From Candidatus Bathyarchaeota archaeon (lineage in GTDB: Archaea; Thermoproteota; Bathyarchaeia; TCS64), in NCBI GenBank assembly GCA_030601645.1, contig JAUWBQ010000045.1:1-10329 (forward strand): 10,329 bases of DNA, in the 5' to 3' direction. Shown here piece after piece: positions 6,683-10,329 of the stretch (the first letter of the stretch is position 1; each line of letters begins with the position of its first letter). Under the pieces are notes generated by a model. The model did not search any database. It was not told the origin of the DNA and saw only the letters and a program-made list of their open reading frames with translations. The translations under genes and the position numbers were made by a program.

Positions 6683-6993
6683 GTTTCCTTCTCCTTCAGG
6701 GGGAGTCGGTGGATGTGGCCGCATTTGAGGCAGGTGGTGGTGACGTGGGGTTCGCGGCGCTGGCGGATGCGGGTGCGGCTGGTGGTGCCTGGGACGAGGT
6801 AGGATTTGCAGCTGGGGCAGACGCGTCTTCTTAGGTCTTGGGGGAGGTGGGTGCGGGTGCGCATGGCGATCTTGCGGGCGAGGTCGACGTGGCGCTGGGC
6901 GAGGGTGGGGTCTTGGGGGAATGTTTCTTCTGCCTGTTGGAATAGGGTGCGGATGCGTTCTTGGGCGATCTTGGTGGTCTCTCTGGGGGGCAT
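6679..6993 (-). CDS. rnp4: RNase P protein component 4 (Rpp21 homologue)
   Basis: This 104-aa protein is the archaeal Rpp21/Rpr2 subunit of RNase P, which helps the catalytic RNA trim 5' leaders from pre-tRNA. Two N-terminal helices (KIAQERIRTLFQQAEETF; RHVDLARKIAMRTRTHL) precede a zinc ribbon with C59, C62, C88 and C91 (VCPSCKSYLVPG; CLKCGHIHRLPL). The run LARKIAMRTR and the PG after the first knuckle are hallmarks of the family. It is the first gene of the rnp4-dphB-ribL operon and its stop overlaps the dphB start by 4 nt. No Shine-Dalgarno precedes the ATG. Its promoter seems shared with the divergent initiator tRNA 75 bp away. Confidence 0.93.
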   Translation of the reverse strand: MPPRETTKIAQERIRTLFQQAEETFPQDPTLAQRHVDLARKIAMRTRTHLPQDLRRRVCPSCKSYLVPGTTSRTRIRQRREPHVTTTCLKCGHIHRLPLKEKET

Positions 6994-7033
6994 GGTGGTG
7001 GGCCTTTTTTCGTTGGGGTTGGGGGCCGGAAGG

Positions 7034-7042
7034 GTTTATAAG
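7034..7042. promoter_or_regulatory. TATA box usable in both directions (rnp4 and tRNA-iMet)
   Basis: GTTTATAAG at 7034-7042 is close to symmetrical. On the plus strand it lies about 30 bp before the mature 5' end of the tRNA (7068). On the minus strand (CTTATAAAC) it predicts a start near 7012, about 19 nt before the rnp4 ATG. It is the only good TATA match between the two genes. Confidence 0.5.
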
Positions 7043-7067
7043 ATTAGGGTGGGTGTTTGTTGGTTGG

Positions 7068-7145
7068 AGCGGGGTAGGGCAGCCAGGTTAGCCCGTGGGG
7101 CTCATAACCCCAAGGTCGGTAGTTCAAATCTACCCCCCGCTACCA
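7068..7145 (+). tRNA. Initiator tRNA-Met (CAT)
   Basis: A complete cloverleaf with encoded CCA: acceptor AGCGGGG (7068-7074) with CCCCGCT (7135-7141); D arm GGGC (7077-7080) with GCCC (7091-7094); anticodon stem TGGGG (7096-7100) with CCCCA (7108-7112); loop CTCATAA with anticodon CAT (7103-7105); variable AGGTC; T arm GGTAG TTCAAAT CTACC (7118-7134); discriminator A7142 and CCA 7143-7145. The A1:U72 pair and the run of G:C pairs in the anticodon stem are the archaeal initiator identity. There is no intron. The 3' end is repeated three times downstream, making this tRNA the likely integration site of the adjoining accessory DNA. Confidence 0.96.
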
Positions 7146-7162
7146 TTTCTGTTATAATTGCT

Positions 7163-7181
7163 ACCGCTTATAGCGGTTTTT
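7163..7181 (+). terminator. Hairpin plus T-run behind the tRNA
   Basis: ACCGCT (7163-7168), loop TAT, AGCGGT (7172-7177), then four further T to 7181: a perfect 6-bp stem followed by a run of five T counted from 7177. This resembles an intrinsic terminator and sits 18 nt after the tRNA CCA. Alternatively it is part of the att region, since TAGCGGT recurs beside the third tRNA fragment (8942-8948). Confidence 0.5.
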
Positions 7182-7272
7182 CGGGGGTTCATTGTTATGT
7201 GTGAATGTCTGCGATTTCTGGGTTGTAGGGTTCACACTTCATTGCTTTTCGTAATTGATAGATGTGGTAGTT

Positions 7273-7333
7273 GGTTAGCCCGTGGGGCTCATAACCCCAA
7301 GGTCGGTAGTTCAAATCTACCCCCCGCTACCAT
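7273..7333 (+). repeat. Second copy of the tRNA-iMet 3' part (att-like), not a full tRNA
   Basis: The 61 nt 7273-7333 are identical to 7086-7146, covering the D-arm 3' half, anticodon arm, T arm, acceptor 3' strand and CCA. The upstream part is unrelated (GATGTGG in place of AGCGGGG), so the acceptor and D stems cannot form properly. It therefore looks like an att repeat from an insertion in the tRNA gene rather than a working second tRNA. Confidence 0.85.
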
Positions 7334-7397
7334 CAAAACGTTAAACTGGGAATTTTTGGGGGGTTATCTTGGGGTTAAGGCTGGTTCAATCTAATCC

Positions 7398-7422
7398 CCA
7401 GAACGACCATTCTGGTTCGCGC
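7398..7422. repeat. Hairpin and left GGTTCGCGC repeat beside the M28 gene
   Basis: CCAGAA (7398-7403), loop CGACCA, TTCTGG (7410-7415) is a perfect 6-bp inverted repeat. It overlaps CATTCTGGTTCGCGC (7408-7422). A near-identical CATTCGGTTCGCGC occurs in inverted orientation at 8876-8863, on the other side of the M28 gene. The pair may be terminal inverted repeats of the inserted DNA. Confidence 0.5.
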
Positions 7423-7451
7423 ACACTAGTTAGTATGAAGAAAATAGATGG

Positions 7452-8630
7452 TTAATTTTGGGATGAAGAGCCAATCGCCGTGGCGATGGAGGCTTTGCAC
7501 ACTTTAACGATGAACTCGAAATCAAGCTTGTCAATCGTATCCGCCCTAGTATGATAATAAGGATACCGGAAGTTCCCTGAATCAGATAGGAAAATTGCAG
7601 GAATACCTTCTCTCCAGAATGGCGCATGATCTGATCTTATTAAATCATGCATTTTCTCAGCAATCACATCATAACTCAAGGGAACATGCATACAGGCGAA
7701 AGGTAATCCCACCTCGTCCATCTTGCAGCTGTTAGTAAACAACTCTAGCAATGATCCAGAATTTGAGTCACCGATGCCCGCAAGATAGTTCCCTACATAG
7801 ATGTCCTCGACGAGGTGTGTTCTAAACATGTCTGGACTCATACCAACAGGAAGTGACTGCGAATGAGGGTTCTTAGACGTGTATCCAATTGCATCAAGGT
7901 TTATTACGCCAGCGATGTCGATGTTTCTAGATTTCTCCTCAACCCAGTGACTACTCCCAATGCAGATCAATTTTCCAACCCGAGAACCAAGCGTAACTCC
8001 CTTGTGGAGCTCTGCGAATCCTTCAAAATAATGAAGTTCATTCTCACTCATCCGATCCTTTAATTCATCCATAAATATCTTTACGCTATCTGCATAGTCT
8101 CTCCCCCTTTGTCTTCCCCCTAAAATATATCCATTCAACTCCTTCCGTAGCCTCTGAGTGTTGAGACTCTTGAAGTTGTAGTTCTCATCCATTAAACCCA
8201 GTTCCTGAGCTGCAACCATGGATCTACGCCAGTATTCAGGTGAGCCCTCTTCCAAGGTGAATCCTATTACTCGAACGTTGAGGGGTTCATTGACCTTCGA
8301 TAGGACTCTTGCGGCCTCCAGCATGACCGAGACAGCTGATAAGTTGTCATCCGCCCCCGGTGACTGGGGGAAGGTATCATAGTGAGTCGTCAACAGCAGT
8401 TCGGGGTTCTCTCCCGTGTCTATAACGCCTTCAACGTTCCTGTATTGATCATTATCTACCTCGACCTTCTGCTCACTCACCTGAAGACCGTATCGTTCAA
8501 GCTCTGAGCTAATATAATCGGCTGCTGAGTCAAGCTTCTCTGGAGAATATATTGGATCATTGGGTCCTTCCAGTTCCAGTATATGCCTGAACAATCTTTC
8601 TTCGTCTACTTCTTTGAGAAGTTGCACCAT
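7452..8630 (-). CDS. M28 family metallopeptidase (cytoplasmic aminopeptidase-like)
   Basis: The 392-aa protein is a zinc peptidase of family M28. Numbered from GTG 8636, two codons upstream of the ATG chosen here, the metal and catalytic residues are present: THYDTF (H85, catalytic D87), SPGADDNLSA (bridging D96), FTLEEGSPEYW (E129 base, E130 ligand), INLDAIGY (D248) and YYHTRADTIDKLD (H362). SDHAPFWREGIPAIFLSD before the last histidine is also typical. The family removes N-terminal amino acids from peptides; some members cleave carbamoyl or glutaminyl substrates. No signal peptide or transmembrane segment is seen, so it should act in the cytoplasm, probably in peptide turnover. It is the only gene between the second and third tRNA-derived repeats and is AT-richer than the core genes, which suggests acquisition. 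GTG 8636 is an alternative start. A TATA-like TTTATCAA (minus strand, about 8674-8667) would give a very short leader. Confidence 0.9.
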   Translation of the reverse strand: MVQLLKEVDEERLFRHILELEGPNDPIYSPEKLDSAADYISSELERYGLQVSEQKVEVDNDQYRNVEGVIDTGENPELLLTTHYDTFPQSPGADDNLSAVSVMLEAARVLSKVNEPLNVRVIGFTLEEGSPEYWRRSMVAAQELGLMDENYNFKSLNTQRLRKELNGYILGGRQRGRDYADSVKIFMDELKDRMSENELHYFEGFAELHKGVTLGSRVGKLICIGSSHWVEEKSRNIDIAGVINLDAIGYTSKNPHSQSLPVGMSPDMFRTHLVEDIYVGNYLAGIGDSNSGSLLELFTNSCKMDEVGLPFACMHVPLSYDVIAEKMHDLIRSDHAPFWREGIPAIFLSDSGNFRYPYYHTRADTIDKLDFEFIVKVCKASIATAIGSSSQN

Positions 8631-8636
8631 ATTCAC

Positions 8637-8970
8637 ATATTTAGAATTAAGTCAAGAAAAGAGTTTTGATAAAGGGGCCGATGATTAGATTTGGAGTTCT
8701 TTATACAATGTGCTTTTCGCACTCTCTCTTATCGAAGACTATGATATGCTTCATCTAAGCCGCACATACAATAATACACGTCCTCGACACTGGATCACCG
8801 TGCATCTCTCAGCCGTCGAGAGCTAACGAGGAACTCTGGGTGTACAGGATTCTCTCTTTCACGCGCGAACCGAATGATTCAGACGGAGAATAAGTAATTA
8901 AAATAGATGCCGTCATACTTTCACGTGCAAGAATAACTAAATAGCGGTACAATTAAATGACATAAGTCAC
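8637..8970. other. Non-coding stretch upstream of the M28 gene
   Basis: I see no credible gene in these 334 bp. They hold the probable M28 promoter (about 8667-8674 on the minus strand), a small inverted repeat CTCTC / GAGAG around AGCCGTC (8815-8831 area), and the inverted copy of the GGTTCGCGC repeat at 8863-8876. TAGCGG at 8942-8947 is complementary to CCGCTA inside the next tRNA fragment. Confidence 0.5.
8863..8876 (-). repeat. Right copy of the GGTTCGCGC inverted repeat
   Basis: Read on the minus strand this is CATTCGGTTCGCGC. It matches CATTCTGGTTCGCGC at 7408-7422 apart from one missing T, in opposite orientation. A third GGTTCGCGC lies at 10056-10064 next to the fourth tRNA-derived repeat. 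Confidence 0.5.
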
Positions 8971-8986
8971 CTACCCCCCGCTACCA
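8971..8986 (+). repeat. Third tRNA-iMet 3'-end copy (att-like, 16 nt)
   Basis: CTACCCCCCGCTACCA is identical to tRNA positions 7130-7145: the 3' strand of the T stem, the 3' strand of the acceptor stem, the discriminator and CCA. It is in the same orientation as the tRNA, and no other tRNA part is present. It separates the M28 unit from the DapA-like unit. Confidence 0.75.
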
Positions 8987-9080
8987 GTTCTCCAGTTTTT
9001 TCCGCGTCAGCCAGTGGGTATAAGGGTTTCACGAGACACGTCTTTCCATGGAGCGAAACAAGAAGATGATGAAGTTACAG

Positions 9081-9087
9081 AAAAAAA
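9081..9087 (-). terminator. T-run behind the DapA-like gene
   Basis: Seven A on the plus strand (9081-9087) are seven T on the minus strand, 10 nt past the stop codon of the DapA-like gene. This fits an archaeal U-tract terminator. Confidence 0.45.
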
Positions 9088-9096
9088 GAAATCAGT

Positions 9097-9978
9097 TTAA
9101 ATCATTCTCTGATGTTTTAACAGTGATTCTAGCTCTTTCTTATGATATTCTGCTCCAAGGGATTGGGGTGGTAAAACCTTATCGGACTTGATTACCCCCA
9201 TTAATTTAAGCGCATATTTATGTGCCCATTGCCAGTTCTCAAAGAATCCACTGTCATTCCATGTTAAAAATTTCTCATACCAGAGTTTTCTGGCTTCATC
9301 AATTTTTCCTTCTTTAACTAAGGATAGAAGTTTTACGTTTTCCTCAGGTAGTACGGAGGCGGTAGCAGTCATAATGCCTTTACAACCAAGGAGTAGAAAT
9401 CTTAAAGTCCAATGATCTACCCCACAGAACTTGTAGAGTTTATCTCCCAGTGATTTATCCAGTTTTTGCAGAAATGCACAATCAAGGTAACCATTTTTTA
9501 TGTGAGAGATTCTTTCTTCATTTACAAGCCTTTTCAGTACACCAAATGGTATCGGATCATCGGCCCTTGCATATGCAACGATATGGATATCTGTTGCATC
9601 AGTTAAAGCCTTGAAATGGTGATACAGTTCATTTTCGGAGTATGTGCGCATTCCTTGGGGATTGAATGCAAGTATTGCATCGGCACCGAAGTCGTCAGCT
9701 GCTCTGATTAGTTCAACTGCTCTTCCGGTGCTCATCGATGCACATCCCACCATTAGCGGGCCTCTGCCATTCATGTGATCCACCGATGTTTTCACAACCG
9801 TTTTCCAGTCTTCATCAGATAGTAGGTAACCCTCACCGGCTGCTGCCAAAACACCTACCCCATGGCACCCGTTTTCTAATTGAAAATCGATCACGGATCG
9901 AAGTGATTCTTTATCTATTTTTCCATCATCATCTAGAGGTGTAGGAGGAAGAGCAATAACATCCTTAAATTCTTTCAT
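9097..9978 (-). CDS. DapA / dihydrodipicolinate synthase superfamily aldolase-like protein
   Basis: A 293-aa Schiff-base aldolase or lyase of the DHDPS/NAL superfamily with the usual TIM-barrel length. In the numbering from TTG 9987 (three codons upstream), the N-terminal IALPPTPLDDDGKIDKESL (11-29), the Schiff-base lysine K164 in ISHIKNGY and tyrosine Y139 in IVAYARAD are retained, as is LYHHFKAL (121-128). The loop that is G-T-T-G-E in true DHDPS reads AAAGEG (48-53), so the proton-relay threonine is missing, and the YYN segment is replaced by AFNPQG. It is therefore unlikely to be the lysine-pathway DHDPS; a sugar-acid aldolase, dehydratase or hydratase-aldolase is more likely, substrate unknown. 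It is alone between the third and fourth tRNA-derived repeats and is AT-rich. ATG 9978 is chosen; TTG 9987 is possible. A TATA-like ATAAATAT (about 10015-10008, minus) predicts a near-leaderless transcript. Confidence 0.87.
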   Translation of the reverse strand: MKEFKDVIALPPTPLDDDGKIDKESLRSVIDFQLENGCHGVGVLAAAGEGYLLSDEDWKTVVKTSVDHMNGRGPLMVGCASMSTGRAVELIRAADDFGADAILAFNPQGMRTYSENELYHHFKALTDATDIHIVAYARADDPIPFGVLKRLVNEERISHIKNGYLDCAFLQKLDKSLGDKLYKFCGVDHWTLRFLLLGCKGIMTATASVLPEENVKLLSLVKEGKIDEARKLWYEKFLTWNDSGFFENWQWAHKYALKLMGVIKSDKVLPPQSLGAEYHKKELESLLKHQRMI

Positions 9979-10020
9979 TCTACTCAAAATCTAAGTCTAA
10001 TTTTCTGATATTTATGTATA

Positions 10021-10069
10021 CGCGCGCGCGTTGCACCCCCCGCTACCATTTCTCGGGTTCGCGCGCGCG
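10021..10069. repeat. Alternating CG inverted repeat enclosing the fourth tRNA 3'-end copy
   Basis: CGCGCGCGCG at 10021-10030 and again at 10060-10069 are mutually complementary 10-bp arms around a 29-nt centre. The centre contains ACCCCCCGCTACCATTTCT (10035-10053), identical to 7132-7150, that is the tRNA 3' end plus the five bases that follow the intact tRNA. GGTTCGCGC (10056-10064) overlaps the right arm. The sharing of TTTCT with the region behind the intact tRNA suggests that this copy keeps the original chromosomal flank or a longer att core. Confidence 0.75.
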
Positions 10070-10099
10070 ATGAACTGAACGAGAACAAGGATCGAGCTC

Positions 10100-10120
10100 G
10101 GCATCCTCTTAGAGAATGCC
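10100..10120. repeat. Hairpin upstream of the dehydrogenase gene
   Basis: GGCAT (10100-10104) and ATGCC (10116-10120) pair; after one C/A mismatch CTC pairs with GAG around the loop TTA. It is followed by six A, not T, on the plus strand, so it is not a plus-strand terminator. It may be an operator or part of the insertion border. Confidence 0.35.
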
Positions 10121-10174
10121 AAAAAATATTACTTATCCAATAACCAAATATCTCTCTAGGAAAGGTGATTTGGA

Positions 10175-10329
10175 GTGTTTGATTTCAGGAATAAGGTAGC
10201 GGTTGTAACTGGGTCTTCCCGCAGTATTGGGAAGTCTATCGCATTAGCACTCGCGAGATGCGGCTGTGCAGTAACTATCAATTATCGTAAGAGCCGAGAC
10301 GAAGCGGATGAGGTCGTTAACTCCATCAG
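10175..10329 (+). CDS. Short-chain dehydrogenase/reductase (SDR), N-terminal part (cut by window edge)
   Basis: From GTG 10175 the frame gives about 51 residues: MFDFRNKVAVVTGSSRSIGK, then a helix SIALALARCGCAVTINYRKS and RDEADEVVNSI. TGSSRSIG is the TGxxx(x)xG dinucleotide-binding motif of classical SDRs, followed by the alpha-B helix and beta-2 strand. NYRKS at the end of beta-2, with basic residues instead of an acidic one, favours NADP(H). The catalytic Tyr-x-x-x-Lys lies beyond the edge. GGTGAT (10164-10169) is a fair ribosome-binding site. The gene belongs to the unit after the fourth tRNA-derived repeat and, unlike the two cassette genes before it, points away from the tRNA. Substrate cannot be told. 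Confidence 0.82.
   Translation, partial: MFDFRNKVAVVTGSSRSIGKSIALALARCGCAVTINYRKSRDEADEVVNSI

Larger units (their letters stand above)
7146..10048. mobile_element. Array of small insertions at the tRNA-iMet 3' end (tRNA-derived att repeats as borders)
   Basis: Four direct copies of the core ACCCCCCGCTACCA mark the borders: in the intact tRNA (7132-7145), 7319-7332, 8973-8986 and 10035-10048. They delimit units of 187, 1654 and 1062 bp. The first has no gene, the second has one M28 peptidase gene and the third has one DapA-like gene, both genes pointing toward the tRNA. A fourth unit begins with a dehydrogenase on the plus strand. The DNA is AT-richer than the tRNA-proximal left side. Integration at tRNA 3' ends by tyrosine recombinases is well known and leaves such repeats. 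Several short consecutive units with one gene each are unusual. No recombinase gene lies in the window, so the units may be non-autonomous or relics. Confidence 0.7.

Noticed and set aside
7261..7332. Second functional tRNA-Met gene
   Set aside because: The anticodon and T arms are perfect, but GATGTGG cannot pair properly with CCCCGCT and the D stem is lost. It is better explained as an att-type partial copy.
9010..9030. CAGCCAG near 9010 as a leftover of the tRNA D arm
   Set aside because: Only seven bases match and the flanks do not align; chance is sufficient.
9048..9191. Possible 47-aa plus-strand gene (ATG 9048) with a TATA-like GGGTATAAGG about 26 bp upstream
   Set aside because: It overlaps the 3' end of the DapA-like gene in antisense and has a low-complexity basic start with no recognisable domain. 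Spacing to the TATA box is suggestive but not enough.
7146..10329. CRISPR array or integron attC series of the classical type
   Set aside because: The repeats are 14-61 nt, match a tRNA end, and are spaced by whole genes. No cas gene, no IntI and no regular spacer length are seen.

Overview
The window is archaeal chromosomal DNA. It carries the protein subunit Rpp21 of archaeal RNase P, an archaeal diphthine synthase, a CTP-dependent riboflavin kinase, an archaeal FAD synthase, an RtcB-type RNA ligase, an AbrB-PhoU fusion and an archaeal initiator tRNA-Met (A1:U72 pair, G:C-rich anticodon stem). TATA-like boxes lie about 26-30 bp before several starts, and no bacterial -35/-10 pairs are evident. 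I cannot fix the lineage from this window; an uncultured Bathyarchaeia-like or euryarchaeal genome would fit.

Left half (1-7145), core genome. A minus-strand YtcJ-type amidohydrolase is cut by the left edge. It is followed by a minus-strand HVO_A0114-type winged-helix regulator that is divergent from rtcB, with an 18-bp palindrome between the two. rtcB converges on a minus-strand phoU-like regulator. Divergent from phoU are two tiny zinc-ribbon genes with TTG starts, then ribK. ribK (plus) converges on the minus-strand operon rnp4-dphB-ribL, so the two enzymes making FMN and FAD are neighbours on opposite strands. The dphB product carries a C-terminal DUF357 domain. From about 2.6 to 7.05 kb the plus strand is very rich in G and T whichever strand is coding.

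Right part (7146-10329), accessory DNA. Composition changes sharply just after the initiator tRNA: the DNA becomes AT-richer and the G/T skew disappears. The 3' end of the tRNA recurs three more times, always in the same orientation: a 61-nt copy ending at 7333, a 16-nt copy at 8971-8986 and a 19-nt copy at 10035-10053. These copies divide the region into a 187-bp spacer, a 1.65-kb unit with one M28 peptidase gene, a 1.06-kb unit with one DapA-superfamily gene, and the start of a further unit with a short-chain dehydrogenase running off the right edge. This looks like serial insertion of small, mostly single-gene cassettes at the 3' end of an essential tRNA, with tRNA-derived att repeats as borders. 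No integrase gene is present in the window. Extra inverted repeats (GGTTCGCGC and a 10-bp alternating CG pair) lie close to the borders.

The core genes serve translation and RNA repair (RtcB, Rpp21, DphB, tRNA-iMet), flavin cofactor synthesis (RibK, RibL) and regulation (PhoU-like, HTH, zinc ribbons). The cassette genes look like accessory metabolic functions.
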